Assembly (NCBI RefSeq): GCF_009789575.1
Contig: NZ_CP046908.1
Span: 3,067,001-3,131,000, forward strand
Reading direction: 5' to 3'
From: Stappia indica
GTDB taxonomy: Bacteria > Pseudomonadota > Alphaproteobacteria > Rhizobiales > Stappiaceae
DNA length: 64,000 nt
In this document: positions 42,859 to 52,337 of the stretch, in pieces
Position numbering within the stretch: position 1 is the first letter of the stretch
Layout: every line of letters starts with the position of its first letter
Translations under genes and position numbers: made by a program
Notes under the pieces: generated by a model
Database searches by the model: none
Told to the model about the DNA's origin: nothing
What the model saw: the letters and a program-made list of their open reading frames with translations, nothing else

Positions 42859-45800
42859 CGGCGGCCTTCGCGGAACTGGTGGCGACCAGCAATTTCAGCT
42901 TCCTGCGTGGTGCCTCGCATGCGGCGGAGCTGGTGGAGACGGCAGCCCGGCTGGGGCTCGCCGCCATCGGCATCGCCGACCGCAACACGCTGGCCGGCGT
43001 CGTGCGGGCGCATGTGGCCGCGCGCGAGCACGGCGTACGCCTGATCGTCGGGGCGCGGCTGGTGCTGCGCGACGGGTTCCAGCTGGTCGTCCATCCGCAG
43101 GACCGGGAGGCCTATGGCCGGCTGAGCCGCCTGCTCACCCTCGGCAACCGGCGAGCGCCGAAGGGGGAATGTCATCTCGATTTCGCCGATCTCGGCGGGC
43201 TCGGGGAGGGGCAGCAGCTGATCGTCCTGCCGCCGCGCTGGCCCGGTGCCGCCTTTGCCGCCCGCCTTGAGGAACTGGGGCGCGGTTTCCCCGGCGCCGT
43301 CTCGCTGGCCCTGTCGCCCGCCCATCGCGGCGACGACCGGACCCGCTTCGACCGCCTGGCCGGTCTGGCCGAGACCTGTCGCACGCCGCTGGTCGCCACC
43401 AACGACGTGCTCTATCACGTGCCCGAGCGCCGCCCCTTGCAGGACGTGCTCACCTGTATCCGCGAGCACGTCACCATCGATGCGGCGGGTTTTCTGCTCG
43501 AGCCGAATGCGGAGCGGCACCTGAAGCCGCCGCAGGAAATGGCGCGGCTCCTGTCCGGCTATGAACAGGCGCTGCAGCGCAGCCTGGAGATCGCCGCGCG
43601 CTGCCGGTTTAACCTCGACGAACTGAAGCCGCATTATCCGGACGAGCCGGCGGGCGAGAGCGCGACGCCGCAGGAGGAGCTGGAGCGGCTGGCCTGGCTG
43701 GGCGCCGACAACCGGTTTCCGCAAGGCATCCCGGGCGATGTACATGCGAATATCGCGCGCGAGCTGCGGCTGATCGGCGAGCTCGGCTACGCCTCCTATT
43801 TTCTCACCGTCTACGACATTGTCCGCTTCGCCCGCAGCCAGGATCCGCCGATCCTGTGCCAGGGGCGCGGGTCCTCGGCCAATTCCGTCGTCTGCTATTG
43901 CCTCGGCATCACCTCGGTCAATCCGACCGAGATCGACCTGTTGTTCGAGCGCTTCGTGTCGGCGGCGCGGGGCGAGCCGCCGGACATCGACGTCGATTTC
44001 GAGCACGAGCGGCGCGAGGAAGTGATCCAGTACATATATGCGCGCTATGGCCGCGAACGCGCCGGCCTTGCCGCCACGGTGATCCGCTACCGCGCCCGCA
44101 GCGCCGTCAACGACGTCGGCAAGGCGATGGGCCTGTCGACCGACGTGGTCGGCGCCATGTCCGGCCTGATCTGGGGCTGGTCGGGGAACGCGCCGGCGGA
44201 AGGCGAGATCCGCCAGGCCGGGCTCGATGCGCGCGATCCCCGCCTGACGCAGACGGTCCGCCTCGTCCGCCAGCTGATCGACTTCCCGCGGCACCTGTCG
44301 CAGCATGTCGGCGGTTTCGTCATCACCCGCGAGCGCCTCGACGAGGTGGTCCCCATCGCCAATGCGGCGATGGAAGACCGCACCGTGGTGGAATGGGACA
44401 AGGACGATCTCGACGCGCTCGGCATCCTCAAGGTCGACGTGCTGGCGCTCGGCATGCTGACCTGCCTGCGCAAATGCTTCGATCTGCTGCGCGGCCATTA
44501 CGGGCGCGATATGGGGCTGGCCAGGGTGCCGCGCGACGATCCGGCGACCTATGCGATGATCCAGAAGGCCGACACGGTCGGCGTCTTCCAGATCGAAAGC
44601 CGGGCGCAGATGTCGATGCTGCCGCGCCTCAGGCCTGCAAACTTCTACGATCTCGTCATCCAGATCGCCATCGTCCGGCCCGGCCCGATCCAGGGCAACA
44701 TGGTCAATCCCTACCTGCAGCGGCGCAAGCACCCGGAGCTGGTCGCCTATCCCTCGCCCGAGCTCGAAACCGTGCTGAAGAAGACGCTGGGCGTGCCGCT
44801 GTTCCAGGAACAGGCGATGAAGATCGCCATCGTCGGGGCCGGGTTTTCGCCGGACGATGCCGACCGGCTGCGCCGGGCGATGGCCTCCTTCCGCAACATC
44901 GGCACGATCGAGCAGTTCCGCGAGAAGTTCATCGCTGGGATGATCGCGAACAGGTACCAGCCCGATTTCGCCGACCGCTGCTTCGAGCAGATCAAGGGCT
45001 TCAGCGATTACGGGTTTCCCGAAAGCCATTCGGCAAGCTTCGCCCTGCTCGCCTATGCCTCGTCCTGGCTCAAGTGCCATTATCCGGAGGTCTTCGCCTG
45101 CGCGCTGCTGAACTCGCAGCCGATGGGTTTTTATTCCTCTGCCTCCATCGTGCGGGACCTGCGCGCCCATGGCGGGCGCGTGCTGCCGGTCGATGTCAAC
45201 CACAGCGACTGGGACCACACGCTGGAGGCCGATGAGCCTCCCGCTCGCAAGAAAGGGAGCGAGGGCGGCAGTGCCTTCGCCCTGCGGCTCGGCCTGCGCC
45301 AGGTCGACGGCTTGAGCGAGGAGGCGGGAGAGGCGCTGGTTGCCGCCCGCGGCATGGGCTTTGCGGATCTGGCCGACCTGCATGGCCGGGCCGGCCTCGA
45401 CAGCCGGGCGCTGGTGGCGCTCGCCAATGCGGATGCCTTCCGCTCGTTCGGCCTCGACCGGCGGCAGGCCTTGTGGGAAATCAAGGGACTGGCCGGCCGG
45501 CTCGGGCGCGCGGGCCGTCAGGACGACCTGCCGCTGTTCGGCGGCCGAAAGGGGCTGGCCTCGCTTGCCGCGAGGGAAGAGCAGGTGGAACTGCCGCGCA
45601 TGCGCCCGGGCGAGCATGTGGTGGAGGACTACGCAAGCCTGCACCTGTCGCTGAAGGCGCATCCCTTCATCTTCCTGCGCGGACGGCTCGATGCCCGCCG
45701 CAGCTTGCGCGCGTCCGATCTCGAGACGCAGGGCAACGGCCGGTTCGTGCGGGTCGCCGGCCTCGTGCTGGTGCGCCAGCGCCCGCAGACGGCCAAGAGC

Positions 45801-46103
45801 GTCACCTTCCTGACGCTGGAGGACGAGACGGGCATCGCCAATATCGTGGTTTGGAGCCGGATCTTCGAGCGCAGCCGCCGCATCGTCATGGGCGCGCGTG
45901 CCGTCCTGGTGGATGGCGCGATCCAGAAGGAGGACGGCGTCATCCATGTGGTGGCGCGGCAGCTCACAGACATCACGCCGGAGCTGATGGCCTCGCTGTC
46001 GAAGGACGCGCCGTCGCAGGAGGGGCCGAAGCTTTCGGGAGCGAGCCTGTGGCGGCACCCGCGCGACACGAGGGTGCTGCCGAAGGGGAGGAACTTTCAC
46101 TGA
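42855..46103 (+). CDS. dnaE2: DnaE2, error-prone DNA polymerase III alpha subunit
   Basis: A 1082-residue C-family polymerase, normal length for DnaE2 and shorter than replicative DnaE1. The N-terminal PHP domain starts FAELVATSNFSFLRGASH. The polymerase core has CQGRGSSANSVVCYCLGI and the catalytic acidic pair in PPDIDVDFEHERREEVIQYIY (residues about 375-395). The C-terminal OB fold is FVRVAGLVLVRQRPQTAKSVTFLTLEDETG. It carries out damage-induced mutagenesis with ImuA and ImuB. It begins in the ATGA shared with imuB and ends the SOS operon. Confidence 0.95.
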   Translation: MTAAFAELVATSNFSFLRGASHAAELVETAARLGLAAIGIADRNTLAGVVRAHVAAREHGVRLIVGARLVLRDGFQLVVHPQDREAYGRLSRLLTLGNRRAPKGECHLDFADLGGLGEGQQLIVLPPRWPGAAFAARLEELGRGFPGAVSLALSPAHRGDDRTRFDRLAGLAETCRTPLVATNDVLYHVPERRPLQDVLTCIREHVTIDAAGFLLEPNAERHLKPPQEMARLLSGYEQALQRSLEIAARCRFNLDELKPHYPDEPAGESATPQEELERLAWLGADNRFPQGIPGDVHANIARELRLIGELGYASYFLTVYDIVRFARSQDPPILCQGRGSSANSVVCYCLGITSVNPTEIDLLFERFVSAARGEPPDIDVDFEHERREEVIQYIYARYGRERAGLAATVIRYRARSAVNDVGKAMGLSTDVVGAMSGLIWGWSGNAPAEGEIRQAGLDARDPRLTQTVRLVRQLIDFPRHLSQHVGGFVITRERLDEVVPIANAAMEDRTVVEWDKDDLDALGILKVDVLALGMLTCLRKCFDLLRGHYGRDMGLARVPRDDPATYAMIQKADTVGVFQIESRAQMSMLPRLRPANFYDLVIQIAIVRPGPIQGNMVNPYLQRRKHPELVAYPSPELETVLKKTLGVPLFQEQAMKIAIVGAGFSPDDADRLRRAMASFRNIGTIEQFREKFIAGMIANRYQPDFADRCFEQIKGFSDYGFPESHSASFALLAYASSWLKCHYPEVFACALLNSQPMGFYSSASIVRDLRAHGGRVLPVDVNHSDWDHTLEADEPPARKKGSEGGSAFALRLGLRQVDGLSEEAGEALVAARGMGFADLADLHGRAGLDSRALVALANADAFRSFGLDRRQALWEIKGLAGRLGRAGRQDDLPLFGGRKGLASLAAREEQVELPRMRPGEHVVEDYASLHLSLKAHPFIFLRGRLDARRSLRASDLETQGNGRFVRVAGLVLVRQRPQTAKSVTFLTLEDETGIANIVVWSRIFERSRRIVMGARAVLVDGAIQKEDGVIHVVARQLTDITPELMASLSKDAPSQEGPKLSGASLWRHPRDTRVLPKGRNFH

Positions 46104-46128
46104 GAACGGAGGCGTTCTGGCCGCCGGC

Positions 46129-46785
46129 TCAGGCGGCTGCGCGCCGGAGCGTGTAATGCGCGATGCCGTGCTCGCCCGCAGTGACAGTCACGCTGCCGAG
46201 GCCGCAGGCCGGAAGATCGAGCCCCTGCAGCAGGTTTTCGCCCTTGCCCATCACCACGGGCGCGACCGCAAGATGCATCTCGTCGATGAGGCCGGCCTCA
46301 AGATACTGGCGCAAGGTCGAGACGCCGCCGCCGACCCGCACGTCGCGGCCGCCGGCCGCAGCCCTTGCACGCTCCAGCGCCGCAGGGATGCCGTCGGTGA
46401 CGAAATGGAACACCGTCCCGCCCTCCATCTCGAAGCTGGCGCGCGGGTGGCGGGTCAGGACGAAAACGTCGCAGTGAAAGGGCGGAGTAGTGCCCCACCA
46501 CCCTTTCCAGCTGTCGTCCGGCCAGGGGCCGCGCACGGGTCCGAACATGTTCCGTCCGATGATCCAGGCGCCGACAGTCTCGAAGCTGCGGGCGACGAAA
46601 TCCTCGTTGATGCCCGTCCGGCCGCCGCCTTCGCCCAGCACCCGTCGACGGAAGCTCGGTGTGTCGAACATCCACTGGTGCAGGCCTTCGGCGCCGACGC
46701 CGACTGGGGCCTCCGGTCCCTGGTCGGGGCCGGCGCCGTAGCCGTCGAGCGACAGGGTGAAGCAGTTGACGCGAACTTTCGGCAT
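46129..46785 (-). CDS. RibD C-terminal/dihydrofolate reductase-like family protein
   Basis: A 218-residue reductase-fold protein. The N terminus VRVNCFTLSLDGYGAG resembles DHFR-like proteins, with GAWIIGRNMFGPVRGPW, DVFVLTRHPRA and GKGENLLQGLDL as the later NADP-region motifs. Members reduce pteridine- or ribityl-type substrates; many are of unknown role. AGAGGG precedes the ATG at 46785. Divergent from an HxlR regulator, with a shared inverted repeat between, so it is probably controlled by it. Convergent with dnaE2, 25 bases apart. Confidence 0.85.
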   Translation of the reverse strand: MPKVRVNCFTLSLDGYGAGPDQGPEAPVGVGAEGLHQWMFDTPSFRRRVLGEGGGRTGINEDFVARSFETVGAWIIGRNMFGPVRGPWPDDSWKGWWGTTPPFHCDVFVLTRHPRASFEMEGGTVFHFVTDGIPAALERARAAAGGRDVRVGGGVSTLRQYLEAGLIDEMHLAVAPVVMGKGENLLQGLDLPACGLGSVTVTAGEHGIAHYTLRRAAA

Positions 46786-46812
46786 GGCGCCCTCTAAACT
46801 GATTGCAAATTG

Positions 46813-46859
46813 AAACTGGTTGTTTTGTCGCATGACCGATCCTACTTTGCAACCGGTTT
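46813..46859. promoter_or_regulatory. Divergent operator with inverted AAACTGGTTG sites
   Basis: AAACTGGTTG (46813-46822) and CAACCGGTTT (46850-46859) are inverted with 9 of 10 bases matching. They lie midway between the reductase gene and the HxlR gene. A TTGCAA lies beside each arm. This is the probable HxlR binding site. Confidence 0.5.
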
Positions 46860-46872
46860 TGGTGAGGGATGC

Positions 46873-47394
46873 ATGCAAGGAATCGAGCGACGGTCGGGCT
46901 GCCCGATCAATCTGGCGATGGAAGTGCTGGGGGACCGCTGGAGCCTGGTCGTCATCCGCGACATGATGTTCGGCAATCGCCGGCATTTCCGCGAGCTGCT
47001 GGCCCGTTCGGAAGAAGGCATCGCCTCCAACATCCTGGCCGCCCGGCTGAAGCGGCTGGTTGCACTCGGTCTCATCACGAAGCGGGAGGATCCGAGCCAC
47101 AGCCAGAAGGCGATCTACAGCTTGGCCGAACCGGCGATTCAGCTGGTGCCGGTGCTGGCGGTGCTCGGCGCCTGGGGGTGCAGGCACCTGCCGGTCAGCG
47201 AGGAGCTGTCGATCCGCGCGCAGCTGCTGGAAGAGGGCCGCGAGCCAATGTGGAACGCCTTCATGGACGACCTGCGCCGTCTGCATGTGAACGATCCCGT
47301 CGCCGGTGCGAACGGGGCCATCGTCTCGCCGGTTCTGGTCGCGCTCACCAAGGCCTTTGACGCCGTGCGGGCGCGAACGGCGCCTGCCGGATAG
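46873..47394 (+). CDS. HxlR family transcriptional regulator
   Basis: A 173-residue winged-helix regulator. Residues about 9-95 read GCPINLAMEVLGDRWSLVVIRDMMFGNRRHFRELLA, the unmistakable HxlR opening, with a conserved Cys10 that in relatives senses oxidants or aldehydes. The last 70 residues are a helical extension. The ATG at 46873 follows GGTGAGGG; the frame extends 21 codons upstream through the operator. It is divergent from the DHFR-like gene and likely regulates it. Confidence 0.9.
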   Translation: MQGIERRSGCPINLAMEVLGDRWSLVVIRDMMFGNRRHFRELLARSEEGIASNILAARLKRLVALGLITKREDPSHSQKAIYSLAEPAIQLVPVLAVLGAWGCRHLPVSEELSIRAQLLEEGREPMWNAFMDDLRRLHVNDPVAGANGAIVSPVLVALTKAFDAVRARTAPAG

Positions 47395-47590
47395 GCTCCT
47401 CTCGGGTGCCATCCGTGGGGCTATCCTTGGGCGCCTCGCCGTGGCCCTACCCTCTGCCTGCGATTCCCTCAAGATGTCGGCCGGGCCGATTGCCGGGGCA
47501 CGAGCCCCTGCAGGAAGGCTGCATATCCGCCTTCGCTCTGCTGCGGGCGGCGGGTCGAACATTTAGCCGGATCTCCTGTCTTTGGCGTTC

Positions 47591-47637
47591 TTGACAACGT
47601 TATCATTCAGATGATAGTGCCGATGATAACGTTGTCA
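47591..47637 (+). promoter_or_regulatory. Promoter with paired LacI-type operators
   Basis: TTGACA (47591-47596) overlaps TGACAACGTTATCAT (47592-47606); its exact inverted copy ATGATAACGTTGTCA is at 47623-47637. The two 14-base cores are each near-palindromes around AACGTT, with centres 32 bases apart, three helical turns. A -10-like GATAGT lies between. It controls the operon starting at 47744. The rest of the 349-base gap (47395-47743) shows nothing else. Confidence 0.7.
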
Positions 47638-47743
47638 TGAAGGCTGAAATCGCCGCTGAAATGAAGGGCGGTGCAGCGTTCAGCCAGGGCTGCAGGCGAC
47701 AACCGGATCTGGGAGATGCGGCGAAAGCCGTGCGAGGGATGGA

Positions 47744-48997
47744 ATGATGCGGGAAGACGGGATCCAAACAGCAAGCGCTGAACAGGGCGTCGGCAGTCCG
47801 GACCTCGGCCTGTCGCCGGAGCGCGGAGAGCTCGCCCTGCCGGTCCTCACCATGGACGAGGCGGCTTTCGACGCGAATGTCGAGGCGATGTTCGATTATG
47901 TTGCCAAGGCCGGCGTCTCCATCGCCCCGCATGCCAAGACGCCGATGTCCCCCGAATTGTCGCGGCGCCTGCTGGATCGCGGTGCCTGGGGCCTTTCCGT
48001 CGCCAACCTGCAGCAGGCACGCGTCTTCCTCGAGAATGGCGCCCGCCGCCTGCTCGTCGCCAACCAGATCGGCGGCCGCCGCTCGGCCGAGCGGTTCGCC
48101 GCGCTCCTGCAGCGCTTTCCCGACGCGGTGCTCGTCTTCTTCGCCGATTCGCCCGAGAGCCTGGAGACGGTCGATCATGTCGGCTGCACCGCCGGCCGAA
48201 CCGTGCCGGTGTTGGTGGAAGTGGGGGCGGGCCGCGCCGGCGCGCGCAGTCTCGACGCCGCTTGCGCCGTGATCGAGGCCGCATCCCGCCTGTCCCATGT
48301 CGAGCTTGCCGGCGTCGCCGCCTATGAGGGGGCTGCCGCAACCGCCGATCCGCAGGAGACGGTCAAGGCGATTTCCGCGCTCAATGCGCTGGCCGGCGAG
48401 GTGCATGCCCTGCTGCGTTCCGCCGCGCCGGACCGCCCTCTGATCCTCAGCGCCGGCGGGTCCTCCTTCTTCGATCTCGTCGTCGGCGATCTCAAGCCGC
48501 TGGCGAGCCGGGACGGCAACACGGAACTGGTGCTGCGCAGCGGTGCGATCTTCTTTCACGATCACGGTGTCTACGAGCGCTCGCTCGGCGCGATGGATGC
48601 GCGCGGCGGCTTTGCGGCGGTGACGGGTGTTGCCGCGCGCGATGCCTTCCGCCCGGCGCTGACCGTCTGGGCCGAGGTGCTGTCGCGGCCCGAGCCGGGG
48701 CTCGCGATCTGCGGCATGGGCATGCGCGACGTCTCCTACGACCAGGATCTGCCGGTACCGCTTGCGGCCTGGCGCGATGGCGTGCAAACAGCAAACCGCG
48801 ATGCCCTGGGCAAGGTGGTGAAGCTCAACGACCAGCACGCCTTCCTGAGGCTGCCGGAGGGCAGCGATCTGGGCGTCGGCGACATCGTCGCCTTCGGCAT
48901 CTCGCACCCCTGCACCTGTCTCGACCGCTGGCGCGTGATCCTCGGGCGCGGCGCGGACGGGCGCATCGCCGCCGCCTATCCCACCCACTTCAGCTAA
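47744..48997 (+). CDS. D-serine dehydratase/D-threonine aldolase-like PLP enzyme (fold type III)
   Basis: A 417-residue alanine-racemase-fold enzyme. The PLP lysine is Lys65 in IAPHAKTPMSP. The metal site typical of eukaryotic-type D-serine dehydratase and D-threonine aldolase is present at His388 and Cys390 in SHPCTCLD. Such enzymes deaminate D-Ser or D-threo-hydroxyaspartate, or split D-Thr. The Cys in the metal site resembles D-serine dehydratases more than aldolases. It starts at ATG 47744 behind GAGGGAT. As leader of an importer operon ending in a RidA homologue, a dehydratase producing a reactive enamine fits well, but this remains inference. Confidence 0.83.
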   Translation: MMREDGIQTASAEQGVGSPDLGLSPERGELALPVLTMDEAAFDANVEAMFDYVAKAGVSIAPHAKTPMSPELSRRLLDRGAWGLSVANLQQARVFLENGARRLLVANQIGGRRSAERFAALLQRFPDAVLVFFADSPESLETVDHVGCTAGRTVPVLVEVGAGRAGARSLDAACAVIEAASRLSHVELAGVAAYEGAAATADPQETVKAISALNALAGEVHALLRSAAPDRPLILSAGGSSFFDLVVGDLKPLASRDGNTELVLRSGAIFFHDHGVYERSLGAMDARGGFAAVTGVAARDAFRPALTVWAEVLSRPEPGLAICGMGMRDVSYDQDLPVPLAAWRDGVQTANRDALGKVVKLNDQHAFLRLPEGSDLGVGDIVAFGISHPCTCLDRWRVILGRGADGRIAAAYPTHFS

Positions 48998-49012
48998 GTC
49001 GCCGGAAGGCTC

Positions 49013-49681
49013 ATGGTTCAGCTCAACTTCAACCAGCTCTGGCGCTATCAGGACGAGTTCCTGCACGGCGTGTCGCTGACCCTGCTGCTCACCCTCGTGG
49101 CGACGGTGGCGGGTCTGGCGATCGGCCTTGTCTGCGCCTCCGCCGCCGGCAGCCGCTTCGCCGCGCTGCGGCTGCTCGTGCGCAGCTATGTCGAGGTGAT
49201 CCGCAACACCCCGGCGCTGATCCAGCTGTTCCTGATCTTCTTCGTGCTGCCCTATGCGGGTCTGCGCCTGCCGCCGGTCTATGCCGCGGCCACGGCGCTT
49301 TCCATCTATATGGGCGCCTATGCGACGGAGATCATCCGCGGCGGTCTCGCCTCGATCCCGCGCAGCCAGATCGAGGCCGGCCAGTGCCTCGGGCTGACCC
49401 GCTGGCAGGTGTTCCGCCACGTGATCCTGCCGCCGGCGCTGCGCAACATCTATCCCTCGATCACCAGCCAGATCGTCCTGCTGCTGCTCGGCACCTCGCT
49501 CGCCTCGCAGGTCTCCGCGTCGGAACTGTTCCACGCCGCCGCCTTCGTCGAGAGCCGCACGTTCCGCAGCTTCGAGGTCTATGCGGTCGTCTGCGCGATC
49601 TACTTCACCCTGGTCCTGGCATTCCGGCTGGCCTTCGCGGGCGTCGGCCGGATCGCCTTCCGCTGGCCGACCGGTCGATAG
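49013..49681 (+). CDS. Polar amino acid ABC transporter permease 1
   Basis: A 222-residue membrane permease with about five helices. The N-terminal HGVSLTLLLTLVATVAGLAIGLV and EVIRNTPALIQLFLIFFVLP are typical of HisM/GlnP proteins; the EAA loop is SQIEAGQCLGLTRWQVFRHVILPPALR. GGAAGG lies before the ATG, 15 bases after the dehydratase stop. It pairs with the following permease. Confidence 0.93.
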   Translation: MVQLNFNQLWRYQDEFLHGVSLTLLLTLVATVAGLAIGLVCASAAGSRFAALRLLVRSYVEVIRNTPALIQLFLIFFVLPYAGLRLPPVYAAATALSIYMGAYATEIIRGGLASIPRSQIEAGQCLGLTRWQVFRHVILPPALRNIYPSITSQIVLLLLGTSLASQVSASELFHAAAFVESRTFRSFEVYAVVCAIYFTLVLAFRLAFAGVGRIAFRWPTGR

Positions 49682-49692
49682 GAGGCGAGACG

Positions 49693-50329
49693 ATGCGCGG
49701 TTTCACGATCTCCGACTTCCTCACCATGCTTGCCGCTGTGCAGTGGACGGCGACGCTGGTGGTCCTGGCGCTGGCTTTCGGCGCGCCGCTGGCGCTGCTG
49801 CTCGCCCGCATGTGTACGGGCCGCAGCCTCATCGCGCGGCTCGTCGCCACCGGCATCCTGCAGCTCGTGCAGGGCGTGCCGGTGCTCGGCCTGCTGATGT
49901 TCTTCTACTTCGGCATGCCGGTCTTCCTCGGCATCAAGGTCCCGGCGCTGGTCTCGGTAGGCGCGGCCTTCACCATCTTCACCGCGGCCTTTCTCGGCGA
50001 GATCTGGCGCGGCGGCATCCAGGCGGTGCATGTGGCGCAAGGCGAGGCCGCAGCCTGCCTCGGCCTGACCCGCTGGCAGACCTTCCGCTATGTGATCGCG
50101 CCGCAGGCGTTCCGCATTGCGCTGCCGGCGACGGTCGGCTTCCTGGTCCAGCTCATCAAGAACACGTCGCTCGCCTCGGTGGTCGGCTTCGTCGAGCTGG
50201 CCCGTGCCGGGCAGCTCGCCAGCGCGGCGACGTTCCAGCCGCTTCTTTCCTATGCCTGCGTGGCGGCGATCTACTTCGCCCTGTGCTTCCCGCTCACGCT
50301 CTGGTCCCGTTCCCTGGAGGACAAGCTCA

Positions 50330-50343
<14 letters not shown>
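49693..50343 (+). CDS. Polar amino acid ABC transporter permease 2
   Basis: A 216-residue inner-membrane permease. QLVQGVPVLGLLMFFYFGMP and the coupling loop GEAAACLGLTRWQTFRYVIAPQAFR identify it as the partner of the preceding protein. TAGGAGG precedes the ATG at 49693. Its last 14 bases overlap the start of the ATPase gene, keeping the subunits in step. Confidence 0.93.
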
Positions 50344-51061
<718 letters not shown>

Positions 51062-51095
51062 CGGCCGGCTTCTTCCAAAGGAAAGGGGAACCCCG

Positions 51096-51875
51096 ATGAA
51101 TTTCTTCAGGACGGCTCTTGCGGCGGCAGCCATCGCTGCCGTCTCGCTCACCTCCGGCTCGGCCTTCGCCGACAAGCTGCAGGACATCCTCAACGCCGGC
51201 AAGGTGCGCATCGGCGTGCTCGCCGACTCCGCCCCCTGGGGCTTCCGCGACGGCGAGGGCAAGCTCACCGGCTTCGACGTGGAACTGGCCAATATCGTTG
51301 CCGCTGATCTCGGCGTTGATCTGGAGATCGTCGAGGTGACGGGCGCGGCCCGCCTGCCGAGCCTCCTGTCCGACCAGATCGACGTGCTCGTCGCCGCCGC
51401 CGGCGCCACCCCTGAGCGCGCGCAGCAGGTGATGTTCACCTCGCCCTATGTCGCCGTGCAGCTCGGCGTCTACGGCAAGGCCGGCACCCCCGCCTATTCG
51501 ACGCCCGCCGAGCTTTCCGGCAAGTCGATCGCGGTTGCCCGCGGCACCACGCTCGACGTCTGGCTGACCGACAACGTGCCGGATGCCAACCTCGTCCGCT
51601 TCGAGGACGCAGCCAGCGCGCTTGCCGCCTTCTTCGCCGGCCAGACCGAGTACTTCGCCGAGAACAGCGCCATCGCGCTCAACGCGTCCGGCTCTGCCGA
51701 TGTGGAGCTGAAGTACCTGATCCGCCAGTCGCCGGCCCACGCCGCCGTCCGCCACGGCGAGCACAACCTGCTGCAGTGGCTGAACACGGACCTGTTCTTC
51801 AACCGCCTGAACGGCAAGCTCGAGGCTCTGCAGGTCAAGTGGTTCAAGGAAGCGACGCCGCTTCCCAACATGTGA
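51096..51875 (+). CDS. Periplasmic amino acid-binding protein (family 3)
   Basis: A 259-residue solute-binding protein. Residues 1-25 are a Sec signal ending GSAFA. The mature part VRIGVLADSAPWGFRDGEGKLTGFDVELANIVA is typical of the polar amino acid group, and the Arg in TPERAQQV and Thr-Ser in MFTSPYVAVQ contact the ligand's carboxylate in relatives. AAAGGAAAGGGG lies upstream. The cargo may be a D- or hydroxy-amino acid in view of the operon. A loose hairpin follows it. Confidence 0.92.
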   Translation: MNFFRTALAAAAIAAVSLTSGSAFADKLQDILNAGKVRIGVLADSAPWGFRDGEGKLTGFDVELANIVAADLGVDLEIVEVTGAARLPSLLSDQIDVLVAAAGATPERAQQVMFTSPYVAVQLGVYGKAGTPAYSTPAELSGKSIAVARGTTLDVWLTDNVPDANLVRFEDAASALAAFFAGQTEYFAENSAIALNASGSADVELKYLIRQSPAHAAVRHGEHNLLQWLNTDLFFNRLNGKLEALQVKWFKEATPLPNM

Positions 51876-51881
51876 GTTCCT

Positions 51882-51931
51882 CCCGGACGGGCGGGATCGC
51901 GTCCCCAGTGGCGTGGTCTCGTCCGTCCGGG
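51882..51931 (+). other. Long-looped hairpin after the amino acid-binding protein gene
   Basis: CCCGGACGG (51882-51890) and CCGTCCGGG (51923-51931) are perfect arms with a 32-base loop between the binding-protein and RidA genes. A likely mRNA-protecting structure, as found after the other binding-protein genes here. Confidence 0.4.
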
Positions 51932-51967
51932 CGTTCCAGCGTTTTCGACAGTCACGGAGTAAAGTCG

Positions 51968-52312
51968 ATGATCAAGCGTTTCCAGGTTGGCCCGCGCATG
52001 TCCCAGGCCGTCGTCTCGGGCGGGCATGTCCATATCGCCGGCCAGGTGGCCGACAACCGCAAGGGCAGCCTTCAGGAGCAGACCCGCGAGGTCCTGGCCA
52101 AGATCGACGCGCTTCTGGCCGAGGCCGGCAGCGACCGCTCGCGCCTCGTCGCGGTGACCGTCCTGCTGCCGCATATCATCGACTTCGATGCGATGAACGC
52201 CGTCTACGACGCCTGGATCGATCCGGCCAATCCGCCGGCACGGGCCTGCTACGAGGCGCGTCTCGCCGATCCGGACCTTCGCGTCGAGATGACCGCGATC
52301 GCCGCCCTTTGA
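51968..52312 (+). CDS. RidA family enamine/imine deaminase
   Basis: A 114-residue RidA (YjgF/YER057c) protein. These trimers hydrolyse 2-aminoacrylate and related imines formed by PLP dehydratases. The catalytic arginine is Arg92 in NPPARACYEARL, and the C-terminal LRVEMTAIAAL is typical. GGAG precedes the ATG at 51968. Its presence with a D-serine-dehydratase-like gene in one operon supports an enamine-releasing reaction there. This is the strongest functional clue in this operon. Confidence 0.9.
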   Translation: MIKRFQVGPRMSQAVVSGGHVHIAGQVADNRKGSLQEQTREVLAKIDALLAEAGSDRSRLVAVTVLLPHIIDFDAMNAVYDAWIDPANPPARACYEARLADPDLRVEMTAIAAL

Positions 52313-52337
52313 TCCTTCCCTCCCAGGCCGGGCGACC

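Noticed and set aside
42804-46100. Open frame of 1098 codons opposite dnaE2
   Set aside because: Low-complexity Arg/Gln/His/Ala composition, no ribosome site and complete overlap with dnaE2; a GC-bias artefact.
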